Below, in pieces: positions 11,915 to 19,407 of a DNA stretch of 64,000 nt. The notes below the pieces were generated by a model that did not search any database, was not told where the DNA came from, and saw only the letters and a program-made list of their open reading frames with translations. Made by a program: the position numbers and the translations under genes. The DNA is taken from the NCBI GenBank assembly GCA_003416985.1, contig QVIN01000004.1, forward strand, positions 248,001 to 312,000, in the 5' to 3' direction. This stretch comes from Duganella sp. BJB480. Lineage in GTDB: Bacteria; Pseudomonadota; Gammaproteobacteria; Burkholderiales; Burkholderiaceae_D. The number at the start of each line of letters is the position of its first letter. Position 1 is the first letter of the stretch.

Positions 11915-12796
11915 TCAGCAGCGCAGCCGGTATTCCGTGGGGCTCATCCCTTCGGTGCGCCGGAACGCGGCGGCGAAGGCGGACGGGGTCTGGTAGCCGA
12001 CCGCCAGCGCGACCTGGGTCAGCGGTATCGAAGGATCGGCCACCAATGCGCGGGCGCGCGCCATGCGCTGGCTCAGCAGCCATTGATGCGGCGTCAGGCC
12101 GGTGCTGCGGCGGAAGGCGGCGCAGAAGTAGAAGCGGGACAAGCCGGCCAGCTTCGCCAAATCATCCAGCCGCACTTCCTCATCGAGCCGCTCCCGCAGA
12201 TAGTCCGTCACGCGGCGCACCTGCCAGTTCGCCAGGCAGCCGCTGGCGCGCTTGCCCTGGTCGTGGCAGGTGGTCGAGTGGGCGCGCACCAGTTGCATGC
12301 ACAGCAGGTCGACCGCCTGCTCGACAAACAGGCCGTTGCCGGTATCGTCGCGGCAGGCTTCGGAAGATAGGATCTCCAGCAAGGCACTGGCGGTGGGATC
12401 GGGCAGCGCCACCCGGTCCAGCAGCTGGACCGCCGGACCGCGATGGCCGGTCGCCTCGGCGCAGGTTTGCAGGCGCGCGTCCGAAAAATAAACATGCGAA
12501 ACCTCGATCGCGCCGGCGATCATCCAGGCCGCCTCATGGCCGCTGGGGATCACCGTGATCGCCTTCTGCCGCGTGACGCCTTGCTGGTAGCGGCCGCCGT
12601 CGCGCCATTCGATTCTTTGCGGCGCGCCGTAATAGGTCATGACCACATGGTCCGCCATCGGCTCGACGTGGGATGTGAAGCCACTGTGGGCCCAACGCTC
12701 GGTGATGGATGCGCCACGGCCGCACACGTCGGGCCGCAGGCGCGGAGCGACATCGAGTACGCGATTCATCTCCTGCATGGCGCTGCGGTCCAGCAT
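11915..12796 (-). CDS. AraC-family transcriptional regulator
   Basis: The product is 293 residues from MLDRSAMQEM, with GGAG ten bases upstream; a longer frame to 12994 lacks support. Residues about 190-293 are the double helix-turn-helix (LDDLAKLAGLSRFYFCAAF, then LTQVALAVGYQTPSAFAAAF), ending MSPTEYR. The N-terminal part (MADHVVMTYYGAPQRIEWRD) is a cupin-like sensor found in a large uncharacterised AraC branch. Target unknown; the converging MFS gene ends 11 bases away. Confidence 0.82.
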   Translation of the reverse strand: MLDRSAMQEMNRVLDVAPRLRPDVCGRGASITERWAHSGFTSHVEPMADHVVMTYYGAPQRIEWRDGGRYQQGVTRQKAITVIPSGHEAAWMIAGAIEVSHVYFSDARLQTCAEATGHRGPAVQLLDRVALPDPTASALLEILSSEACRDDTGNGLFVEQAVDLLCMQLVRAHSTTCHDQGKRASGCLANWQVRRVTDYLRERLDEEVRLDDLAKLAGLSRFYFCAAFRRSTGLTPHQWLLSQRMARARALVADPSIPLTQVALAVGYQTPSAFAAAFRRTEGMSPTEYRLRC

Positions 12797-12834
12797 GGCT
12801 TGATATCTCCATTGGCGACAACCTTGTAAGGATA

Positions 12835-13389
12835 TCACTGCTTTACCCCGATCCAGCGCATGCGTGACATGGCACAAGGTTCCAGCAGCAGCAACTCGGC
12901 ATGGGTGTCGAGCGCCGCCTCGGTCGCGCGCAAGGCAGGGTGCAGGGCGGCCAGCGCCTGCATGTCTTGCACGATGGCTATCCAGACCACGCAATCGGTA
13001 TCGACCGCCTCCAGTAGGCCCGCCTCCACCACGCCGACGCCGCGGTAGCGGTCCACGAGCTCGTCGACGCGTTCGAAGCAGGCGCCGTGGAACAGGTGGA
13101 CCAGCACCACGCCGCGCTTGCAGCGAGGTTCGCGCAGCGGATCGGCGGGTGGCAGAAGCGGGAGGGCGTGCATATGATTCGGGGCCTGCAACAGCATCGT
13201 GTGTTCTGTTAGCGGTGTTGCAGCCTGCGCTGCGCGCGCGCTTTCTGTGCTTGGATAAGCCCGCAGCGAAAGATGATTGCCGCGCCGGCCCGCCTCGGTG
13301 AAGCAGCCATACGCGGCGCCGTCGTGACAGGGCTGCAACCGTGGCGTGCCACGGTGCAGCAGGATGATGGCAGGGGGCTTCTGTTCCAT
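12835..13389 (-). CDS. Hypothetical protein, 184 residues
   Basis: I do not recognise this protein. The start at 13389 is supported by AGGAG seven bases before the ATG. Internal ATGs at 13197 and 13173 give shorter forms of 120 and 112 residues but have no ribosome site. The C-terminal two thirds are hydrophobic and acidic (KRGVVLVHLFHGACFERVDELVDRY, then DTDCVVWIAIVQDM) and end with many leucines and alanines. No signal peptide or metal motif is clear. It lies upstream of the AraC gene in the same direction, 38 bases away. Confidence 0.5.
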   Translation of the reverse strand: MEQKPPAIILLHRGTPRLQPCHDGAAYGCFTEAGRRGNHLSLRAYPSTESARAAQAATPLTEHTMLLQAPNHMHALPLLPPADPLREPRCKRGVVLVHLFHGACFERVDELVDRYRGVGVVEAGLLEAVDTDCVVWIAIVQDMQALAALHPALRATEAALDTHAELLLLEPCAMSRMRWIGVKQ

Positions 13390-13526
13390 GCGGCGGCTCC
13401 TGACGAGGGGAAGTTTGGGTTACGTGGAGATTTTCACGTTAGCCGGGCTTCCCTGCTGTTCCGGAGTTGTTGGAACTATTCCGAAATTGCCGCCGTGGTC
13501 GCGCTGTAAGCAGCGGCCAAGGGCCG

Positions 13527-13847
13527 TTAGAGCGTAAGTTCAATCAACTTACGAGGTTGCAGGTTCGTAAGTGCACTGAGTAACTTTGGTACCAGCTTGC
13601 GCAATGAGTCGAGGTGATTATCTGCCGTGGCGAGGACGATCACTGCTATAGGCAGCGTGCTGAGATTTTGTTGATACTGCATGTTCCTGTCGCCGGTTGT
13701 CAGAACATCAAAAGCAGTCGCTGCAAGTGCCAGTAGTTGACCGTTCTTTGCGCCTCCCCAGCCGCAGGAAACGACAGTCCTGACTTGATGGCCAGACAGT
13801 TCCGCAGCGAATCGGCGTGGCAAGGACTCATCTAACAGGATCTGCAT
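13527..13847 (-). CDS. DUF5615 PIN-like toxin
   Basis: The product is 106 residues from MQILLDESLPRRFA. The fold is the short PIN-like nuclease of DUF5615, with the acidic residues of the N-terminal LLDESLP and the later TTGDRNMQYQQNL, where PIN-like enzymes hold Mg2+. It starts inside the end of the upstream DUF433 gene (16-base overlap), the usual DUF433/DUF5615 order of antitoxin then toxin. Base composition is lower in GC than the neighbours, consistent with transfer. Activity is inferred from the family. Confidence 0.82.
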   Translation of the reverse strand: MQILLDESLPRRFAAELSGHQVRTVVSCGWGGAKNGQLLALAATAFDVLTTGDRNMQYQQNLSTLPIAVIVLATADNHLDSLRKLVPKLLSALTNLQPRKLIELTL

Positions 13848-14050
13848 TGTCGGTCCGCACATTGTTCAGCGATCACTAGTGCCGCGATCGCTGCGCTTTT
13901 TGATACCGATGGAAAGTCGGAAAGAAAACCTTGAAGGGATTCTCCGGCTTTCAAGTAATCAAAGAGTGCCGAAAGTGGCACGCGAGTCCCCACAAACACC
14001 GTGGCGCCGCTATAAATCTCCGGATCACGATGGATGACTTGCTGGCTCAT
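13832..14050 (-). CDS. DUF433 antitoxin
   Basis: The product is 72 residues: MSQQVIHRDPEIYSGATVFVGTRVPLSALFDYLKAG, a clear DUF433 helix-turn-helix type protein. AGGAGG six bases before the ATG is one of the strongest ribosome sites in the window, consistent with an excess of antitoxin. It overlaps the toxin start by 16 bases. It probably binds the 12-bp inverted repeat just upstream (14069-14101) together with the toxin. Confidence 0.84.
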   Translation of the reverse strand: MSQQVIHRDPEIYSGATVFVGTRVPLSALFDYLKAGESLQGFLSDFPSVSKSAAIAALVIAEQCADRQCRSC

Positions 14051-14068
14051 ATGTCCTCCTGCTCTGTC

Positions 14069-14101
14069 GATCGACTATACCTAAAGGCAGTATAGTCGAT
14101 C
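14069..14101. promoter_or_regulatory. Inverted-repeat operator/promoter of the DUF433-DUF5615 pair
   Basis: GATCGACTATAC (14069-14080) and GTATAGTCGATC (14090-14101) are perfect 12-bp inverted arms separated by 9 bases. Their centres are 21 bp apart, two helical turns. A leftward -10-like TATACT (14089-14094 reverse strand) lies within the distal arm, so binding would block transcription. It is placed 19 bases before the antitoxin start. This is a typical autoregulatory layout. Confidence 0.75.
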
Positions 14102-14122
14102 TGGTGCAGCATCAAATGCCGG

Positions 14123-15175
14123 TTATCGCTTGCCGAACTTGTCCTTCGAGCGGGCCACGGCGGCGCGTTGCATCACCTTCCACTTGGCGACTTCGGCGAT
14201 GCGGTCCAGCGGCGTCTGCTGACTGCGGCGGGCTTCACGCAGCAGCTTGTGGTAGTTCAGCAGACGGTCCTCGTCCACCGCGCCGCGCACCGCGCAGCCG
14301 GGCTCGCCCGCGTGGCGGCAGTCGCGGAACTGGCATTGCGCCGCCAATGCGTCGATGTCGTCGAAGGCGGCCGTCAGGCTGGCCTCGTCGGCGTCGGGCT
14401 GCCAGCTGCGCAGGCCCGGCGTGTCGATGATGCAGGCGCCGCCGGCGCAGCGGTGCAGCGAGCGCGATGTGGTCGTGTGCCGCCCGCGCCCGTCCCCCTT
14501 GCGCACGCCGCCGGTCTGCTGGCCGGCCTGCGTCAGCGTGTTGGTCAGCGTGGACTTGCCGGCGCCCGAGGAGCCCAGCAACACCAGCGTCTGGCCCGCA
14601 CCCAGCCACGGCGCCAGCTGCCGCGCCGCGTCGTCGCTGAGCGTGTTCACGGCCAGCAGCGGAATGCCGGCGGGCAGGCGCTGGCGCAGCAGCTCCATGC
14701 GCTGGTCCACCTCGTCGCCGATGTCGGCCTTGCTCATCACCACCACCGGCGCCACGCCGGCCGTCTTGACGATGGCGAGGTAGCGCTCCAGCCGGCGCGG
14801 ATTGAAGTCGTGGTCCAGCCCCATCACCAGCAGCGCCGTGTCGACATTGCTGACCAGGCTGTGATGTCGGCCGTCGTTGCCGCGCCGGGCGATGTGGGTG
14901 GTGGGCGGCAGCAGCGCGCTGAGCCAGCGCTCGTCGTGGGCCAGCGTGGTGCTGAGCACCCAGTCGCCGACGGCCAGCGCGGCGTCGTGCAGCACCGGCA
15001 GTATGCGGGCGCGGAACTCCTCGTGGCCGTCATGGACGGTGAGCCAGTCGCGCTGGATTTCCGTGATGCGCGCCAGCCGGGCGTTGGCCGGTGCGTCGTG
15101 CAAGAGATAAAGCTGGCTGGCGATGGTTTGCGTTAAGCCGATAAGGCGCAGCGATTCAAAATCGATGTCGATCAT
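14123..15175 (-). CDS. rsgA: RsgA-type circularly permuted GTPase (30S maturation)
   Basis: The product is 350 residues from MIDIDFESLRLIGL. It has an N-terminal OB-fold, then permuted GTPase motifs in the order MSKADI (G4), GSSGAGKSTLTN (G1), RHTTTSRSLH (G2) and DTPGLR (G3), then a C-terminal zinc-binding knuckle (CQFRDCRHAGEPGCAV). RsgA assists late maturation of the 30S subunit. This copy is the longer YjeQ-like paralogue type seen in many bacteria, so it may be a second rsgA. It is followed by the toxin-antitoxin operon in the same direction. Confidence 0.85.
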   Translation of the reverse strand: MIDIDFESLRLIGLTQTIASQLYLLHDAPANARLARITEIQRDWLTVHDGHEEFRARILPVLHDAALAVGDWVLSTTLAHDERWLSALLPPTTHIARRGNDGRHHSLVSNVDTALLVMGLDHDFNPRRLERYLAIVKTAGVAPVVVMSKADIGDEVDQRMELLRQRLPAGIPLLAVNTLSDDAARQLAPWLGAGQTLVLLGSSGAGKSTLTNTLTQAGQQTGGVRKGDGRGRHTTTSRSLHRCAGGACIIDTPGLRSWQPDADEASLTAAFDDIDALAAQCQFRDCRHAGEPGCAVRGAVDEDRLLNYHKLLREARRSQQTPLDRIAEVAKWKVMQRAAVARSKDKFGKR

Positions 15176-15436
15176 GGTGTGTGTGTTTCCTGATTCCGGT
15201 AAGACGAGCAATACCCTTCGCGACTGGACGAATAGGTGGCGAATACGGGAAGTCAGCTGCGCGAGAACGCGCGGATCAACACACTACAGAGGGGAGTCCC
15301 GACGTAATCAGGCAGCCGACAGGAGGGCAGTATCTACTTGGCGCATTTTATGGTCTCCTGTGGGTGGATAAGGCGCTCAGTGTCTCATCGGATGATGGCG
15401 CCGTCAATTGTCTTCGCACATTCTGACGCCTGTTGA

Positions 15437-16414
15437 TTACAGGTGGTCGACTTCGATCACGGCCTGGGCGAAGGCGCGCGGCGCTTCCTGCGGCAGGTTG
15501 TGGCCGACGCCGCCGGAGATCGTTTCATGCTTGTACTTGCCGGTGAAGCGCTTGGCATACGCGGCCGGCTCGGGGTGCGGCGCGCCGTTGGCGTCGCCCT
15601 CCAGCGTGATGGTGGGCACCGTGATGGCGGGGAATTGCGCGAGGCGCGCTTCCAGGCCGGCATACTGCGCTTCTCCGGACACCAGGCCGAGCCGCCAGCG
15701 GTAGTTGTGCACCGTGATGGCCACGTGGTCCGGGTTGTCCAGCGAGGCGGCGCTGCGGTCGAAGGTGGCGTTGTCGAAGCGCCATTGCGGCGAGGCGGTT
15801 TGCCAGATCAGCTTGGCGAAATCGTGGCGGTTCTTTTCGTAGCCGGCCTGGCCGCGTTCGGTGGCGAAGTAAAACTGGTACCACCATTGCAGCTCGGCGC
15901 TTGGCGGCAGCGGCTGCTTGCCGGCCTCCTGACTGCCGATCAGGTAGCCGCTCACCGACACCAGTCCCTTGACCCGTTGCGGCCACAGCGCCGCCACGAT
16001 GTCGGCGGTGCGCGCGCCCCAGTCGTAGCCGGCCAGCACGGCCTTGTCGATCTTCAAGGCATCCATCAGCGCCACCACGTCGGCGGCCAGCGCGGCCGGT
16101 TCGCCGTTGCGGACCGCCTTGGCATCCAGGAAGCGCGTGCTGCCGTAGCCGCGCAGGTGCGGCACGATCACGCGGTAGCCGGCCTTGGTCAGCAGGGGAA
16201 CGACGTCGACGTAGCTGTGGATGTCATACGGCCAGCCGTGCAGCAGGATCACCACCGGGCCGTTGGCCGGTCCCTCATCCACGTAGCCCACATTCAGTAC
16301 GCCGGCATCGACTTGCTTGATCGTTGCAAAGGGCTGCTGCTCCTGTGCCATGGCTGGCACGGAGAATTGCGTGGCGATGGCGGCGGCTACGGCGAGGATG
16401 CGGATGTTCTTCAT
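15437..16414 (-). CDS. Exported alpha/beta hydrolase, epoxide-hydrolase-like
   Basis: The product is 325 residues with a signal peptide (MKNIRILAVAAAIATQFSVPAMA, cut about residue 23). The fold motifs are ILLHGWPYD (oxyanion loop) and AGYDWGART, where the nucleophile is aspartate, as in epoxide hydrolases and haloalkane dehalogenases. A distal GVGHNLP supplies the histidine. It is divergent from an OhrR-type gene; both promoters lie between two matched operators. AGGAG precedes the start. Regulation by an organic-peroxide-type sensor suggests a detoxifying role. The natural substrate is unknown. Confidence 0.8.
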   Translation of the reverse strand: MKNIRILAVAAAIATQFSVPAMAQEQQPFATIKQVDAGVLNVGYVDEGPANGPVVILLHGWPYDIHSYVDVVPLLTKAGYRVIVPHLRGYGSTRFLDAKAVRNGEPAALAADVVALMDALKIDKAVLAGYDWGARTADIVAALWPQRVKGLVSVSGYLIGSQEAGKQPLPPSAELQWWYQFYFATERGQAGYEKNRHDFAKLIWQTASPQWRFDNATFDRSAASLDNPDHVAITVHNYRWRLGLVSGEAQYAGLEARLAQFPAITVPTITLEGDANGAPHPEPAAYAKRFTGKYKHETISGGVGHNLPQEAPRAFAQAVIEVDHL

Positions 16415-16454
16415 GGTTCACTCCTGGGTTGGCAGATCGTTTCAGATGAATTGC

Positions 16455-16473
16455 TTATCGCGATAATCATTAT
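16455..16473. promoter_or_regulatory. Candidate OhrR-type operator, left copy
   Basis: TTATCGCGATAATCATTAT. It matches the reverse complement of the element at 16515-16533 at 18 of 19 positions. The core GATAAT-C-ATTAT is nearly a perfect palindrome. It lies close to the hydrolase start (16414). Confidence 0.65.
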
Positions 16474-16514
16474 GAACGTAAATATATACCGGGATTCCGC
16501 GCTTTTCAAGTACG

Positions 16515-16533
16515 ATAATGATTATCTCGATAA
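16515..16533. promoter_or_regulatory. Candidate OhrR-type operator, right copy
   Basis: ATAATGATTATCTCGATAA. With the preceding G it contains GATAAT-G-ATTATC, a perfect 13-bp palindrome. It is 60 bp centre to centre from the left copy and lies 18 bases before the regulator start, where it would give autorepression. Confidence 0.68.
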
Positions 16534-16551
16534 ATAAATTTTGGAGTTCAT

Positions 16552-17019
16552 ATGAGCAATGACCACCATGCCCGCAAGAACGTCGCGAAACTGGGCGATT
16601 TCATGTGCTTCGCGATCTATTCGACCAACCTGGCCTACTCGCGCGTCTACAAGCCCGTGCTCGAGCAGCTCGGCCTGACTTACACGCAGTACGTCACCAT
16701 CATTTGCCTGTGGGAGGAGGACCGGCAGACGGTCAAGGGGCTCAGTGAAAAGTTGTTCCTGGAGCCGAGCACGCTCACGCCGATGCTCAAGCGCCTGGAA
16801 GCCATGGGCTATGTGCGCCGCGAGCGCGACACGGAAGACGAGCGCAGCGTGCGCGTGTCGCTGACCGACGCCGGGCGCGCGCTGCGTGAAAAAGCCTTCG
16901 ATTACCGGGAGATCACGGCCAAGGCGGCGGGCCTGGCGCCCGAGGAGTTCCGCGCTTTGCAGAAAGCGGTGGTCAATTTGCGCACCAACCTGATGGATGC
17001 GGCCGACCCGGCGTCGTGA
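16552..17019 (+). CDS. OhrR-type MarR-family regulator
   Basis: The product is 155 residues. C19 in DFMCFAIYSTNLAYSR is at the place of the reactive cysteine of OhrR, and the helices and wing follow (LTYTQYVTIICLWEED, PSTLTPMLKRLEAMGYVRRERD, DERSVRVSLTDAG). No second cysteine is present near the C-terminal end, so this is a one-cysteine type sensor. OhrR proteins release DNA on organic hydroperoxide oxidation. There is no ohr gene nearby; the divergent gene is an exported hydrolase. Two operator-like elements flank the promoters. Confidence 0.85.
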   Translation: MSNDHHARKNVAKLGDFMCFAIYSTNLAYSRVYKPVLEQLGLTYTQYVTIICLWEEDRQTVKGLSEKLFLEPSTLTPMLKRLEAMGYVRRERDTEDERSVRVSLTDAGRALREKAFDYREITAKAAGLAPEEFRALQKAVVNLRTNLMDAADPAS

Positions 17020-17026
17020 TCCGCCC

Positions 17027-17836
17027 TTACGCCGACTCCCTGCAACCGCGGCGATAGTCGGCCGGCGGCTTGCCGACCAGTTTTTCGAAATCGGTGGTGA
17101 AGTGGGCCTGGTCGTAGTAACCCAGCGCTTGCGCCAGCGCGGCCAGGTCGACCTCGCTGCCGTGCGACAGCTGATCGGCCGCGTCCAGCAGGCGGTTGCG
17201 GCGTATCACCCATTTCGGCGTGGCGCCCACGTATTCCTTGAACAGCATCTGCAGGCTGCGCACGCCGATGCCGATGTGATCGGCCAATTGCCGCACCTGC
17301 GTGATGTCGGGATGCTGCTGGACCGCGTCCAGTATCTGCGCGATGCGCGCGGTCTGCGGATCGGGCGCGGGCAGGGCGCGGCGCAGGATGGCGCTGGCCG
17401 CCTCCACCATGCCGGCGTCGTCGGGCGCCGCCAGCACGCTGCGTTCGGCCTCGGCGTCGTCGCAATCGAACAGTGAAGACAGCGGCAATTCGCGATTGGT
17501 CGCGGACTGCACCGGCTGCTTCAGGAAACTACGGAACGCCCCCGGCAGAAAGCGCACGCCGAGGATGCGGCCGCTGCCCTTGAGCGTGTATTCGAAAGCC
17601 CCCGTCATCACGCCGAACACCGCCGTGCGGCCGGCGTCGAACACCAGGTGGATGCAGGGCGAGGGCAGGGTGCGCTGCACGTGGACCACGCCGTCCGGCA
17701 AGGTCCACGCCACCAGCCAGAAGTACTCGACGAAAGGCGCCAGGTCCGGCGCCGGCAGGTAGCGTTCCAGGCGGAAGGCTTTCTCCGCTGCGGCGGGATA
17801 GACCACGCCTTTGGGCCGGCTCGTCACGGTTTGCAT
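17027..17836 (-). CDS. AraC-family transcriptional regulator
   Basis: The product is 269 residues. The N-terminal domain (LERYLPAPDLAPFVEYFWLV, later LGVRFLPGAFRSFL) is the DUF6597 type found in many AraC regulators. The C-terminal helix-turn-helix pair runs from about residue 175 (VRQLADHIGIGVRSLQMLF; LAALAQALGYYDQAHFTTDF). It is divergent from a GST gene starting 82 bases away, a likely target. Effector unknown. Confidence 0.83.
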   Translation of the reverse strand: MQTVTSRPKGVVYPAAAEKAFRLERYLPAPDLAPFVEYFWLVAWTLPDGVVHVQRTLPSPCIHLVFDAGRTAVFGVMTGAFEYTLKGSGRILGVRFLPGAFRSFLKQPVQSATNRELPLSSLFDCDDAEAERSVLAAPDDAGMVEAASAILRRALPAPDPQTARIAQILDAVQQHPDITQVRQLADHIGIGVRSLQMLFKEYVGATPKWVIRRNRLLDAADQLSHGSEVDLAALAQALGYYDQAHFTTDFEKLVGKPPADYRRGCRESA

Positions 17837-17917
17837 GATCGGGTTCGCGTTTTTACAAGACCGTCATCATAGCAAGAGATAACGTGGCGTTTCTTCACCA
17901 TCGACAGGAGAAACACC

Positions 17918-18544
17918 ATGGCACCCCAACTGACCTTGTACCACTGCCCGTATTCGCGCTCCAGCGGCGTGATGGCCTTGCTGGAAGCGCTGCACGCGCC
18001 GTATGCGCTGCATGTGATGAACATGAAAAAGGGCGAGAACCGCGAAGCCGCCTACCTGGCCGTCAACCCGATGGGCAAGGTGCCGGCGATCCGCCACGGC
18101 GACGCCATCGTCACCGAGCAGGTGGCGATCTACCTGTACCTGGCCGACCTGTTCCCGGACGCCAAACTGGCGCCGCCACCGGGCGATCCGCTGCGCGGGC
18201 CTTACCTGCGCTGGATGGCGTTCTACGGCAGCTGCTTCGAGCCGGCCATCGTCGACAAGTGGATGAAGAACACGCCGGCCGACAAGGCATCCTGCCACTA
18301 CGGCGATTTCGACACCATGTTCAACACCTTTATCGAACAGCTGTCCAAGGGGCCGTACATGCTGGGCGAGCAATTCAGCGCGCTCGACGTGCTGTGGGCC
18401 ACGTCGCTGGGCTGGATGGGCGCCTTCGACCTGCTGCCCAAGCTGCCCGTGATCGAGCAGTACGTGGCGCGCGTCACCAGCCGGCCCGCTTTTGCCGCAG
18501 CCAACGCCAAGGATGACGAACTGGCCGCCGCCCAAGCCACCTGA
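17918..18544 (+). CDS. Glutathione S-transferase
   Basis: The product is 208 residues with the N-terminal thioredoxin fold (LTLYHCPYSRSSGVM, then NPMGKVPAIRHGDAIVTEQVAI, the glutathione-binding Val-Pro and Glu region) and an all-helical C-terminal domain (LGEQFSALDVLWATSL). GGAG lies before the ATG. Both CPYS and SR are near the position of the catalytic Ser/Cys/Tyr, so the exact class is uncertain. It is divergent from the AraC gene. Confidence 0.87.
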   Translation: MAPQLTLYHCPYSRSSGVMALLEALHAPYALHVMNMKKGENREAAYLAVNPMGKVPAIRHGDAIVTEQVAIYLYLADLFPDAKLAPPPGDPLRGPYLRWMAFYGSCFEPAIVDKWMKNTPADKASCHYGDFDTMFNTFIEQLSKGPYMLGEQFSALDVLWATSLGWMGAFDLLPKLPVIEQYVARVTSRPAFAAANAKDDELAAAQAT

Positions 18545-18651
18545 GCACACGGCGCAACAAACACGCCGCGCACAATAGCAGTTGCATATTGTCATCGTCT
18601 ATTTCCTGAGTGATAATTTGGTTGGCACTTAGTCCACCCAGGGGGAAATAC

Positions 18652-18843
18652 ATGAAGACAATGCTCGTGCTGTTGGCCGTCGTGGCGATGACCGGTTGCG
18701 CATCGGTGGTGGCAGGCAAAGCGCAACCGCTGGCGGCGATGATGCAGCCGCTGGCCGCGCCTGCCATGAGCGTCAACGAACCGGTCGTCGATGTGCCGCT
18801 CAAGCTGATGTCGCCCAGCCAGAGCGCCGCCAGGGTCAACTGA
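18652..18843 (+). CDS. Small lipoprotein, 63 residues
   Basis: MKTMLVLLAVVAMTGCASVV is a lipoprotein signal with the cysteine at residue 16. The remaining 47 residues are rich in Ala, Pro, Met and Val, with no recognisable domain. GGGGGA lies upstream of the ATG at 18652. The last eight bases overlap the end of the converging speD. It could be a dedicated partner of the polyamine cluster or an orphan. No family is recognised. Confidence 0.5.
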   Translation: MKTMLVLLAVVAMTGCASVVAGKAQPLAAMMQPLAAPAMSVNEPVVDVPLKLMSPSQSAARVN

Positions 18844-19228
18844 TCGCGGGAGGCGCGCGCCGCACCGTGTTGACCTGGCAGGCGGCCGGCTGCAGGGCCG
18901 CTTCGATGATGGCGAGCGCCACATCGGGCTGCGCGCTGCCGCACATGAAGATGTCGGCGGCGGCGAAGCCGCATTCGGGCCAGGTGTGGATCGAGATGTG
19001 CGATTCCGCCAGCAGCACCACGCCGGTCACGCCCAAGCCTTCCCCGAAGCCGTGGAAATGGCTGAACAGCACGCGCGCGTGCGCGGCCCCGGCGGCCGCG
19101 CGCAACAACGCCTCCAGCGCGGCGCAATCGCTCAATTTTTCGGCGGCGATGCCGCTCAGGTCCGCCAGTAGATGCGTGCCGGCCGGCTGATGCACGGCCG
19201 CCCGGTCCGGGAGCGCCTCGCGTTTCAC
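18836..19228 (-). CDS. speD: S-adenosylmethionine decarboxylase proenzyme (SpeD type)
   Basis: The product is 130 residues, the small prokaryotic class 1B form. Self-cleavage is predicted between E75 and S76 (LLAESHISIHTWPE), giving the pyruvoyl group. H81 and C96 sit at +5 and +20 from that serine, the spacing of the characterised Thermotoga enzyme. It makes decarboxylated AdoMet, the aminopropyl donor. The start is GTG, overlapping the preceding stop as GTGA. It is the last gene of an operon with DUF350, SPFH and DUF4178 genes, and is opposite a membrane aminopropyltransferase, its likely user. Confidence 0.88.
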   Translation of the reverse strand: MKREALPDRAAVHQPAGTHLLADLSGIAAEKLSDCAALEALLRAAAGAAHARVLFSHFHGFGEGLGVTGVVLLAESHISIHTWPECGFAAADIFMCGSAQPDVALAIIEAALQPAACQVNTVRRAPPAIS

Positions 19229-19407
19229 TTGTGGCCCCCGCCGCCGGAGCCGCCGCCGTAGCTGCCGCCGCCACCGCCGGTGTTCGAGCTCCAGGTGCTG
19301 CCCCGGTAGCCGCTGCTGTAGTTGCTGTTGCCGCTCACGGCGCGCATCCAGCTGCTGCCCGAGGTGACCACGGAAACGATGACCGCGTAGATGAAGAATT
19401 TGCTCAT
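19225..19407 (-). CDS. Glycine-rich membrane/secreted peptide, 60 residues
   Basis: MSKFFIYAVIVSVVTSGSSW is a hydrophobic N-terminus (membrane helix or signal). The rest is Ser, Asn, Tyr and Gly with a terminal GGGGGSYGGGSGGGGHK. Its ATG overlaps the DUF4178 stop (ATGA) and its stop overlaps the speD start (GTGA), so it is translated as part of the operon. I know no function. It may be a small structural partner or a modification substrate of the polyamine enzymes, which is an inference. Confidence 0.65.
   Translation of the reverse strand: MSKFFIYAVIVSVVTSGSSWMRAVSGNSNYSSGYRGSTWSSNTGGGGGSYGGGSGGGGHK

Noticed and set aside
13273..13509. A 78-residue + strand frame
   Set aside because: It is antisense to the start of the 184-residue hypothetical gene, which has AGGAG; the + frame has no ribosome site.
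15176..15436. Possible RNA gene in the 261-base gap between rsgA and the hydrolase
   Set aside because: No promoter, terminator or stable fold was convincing by eye.
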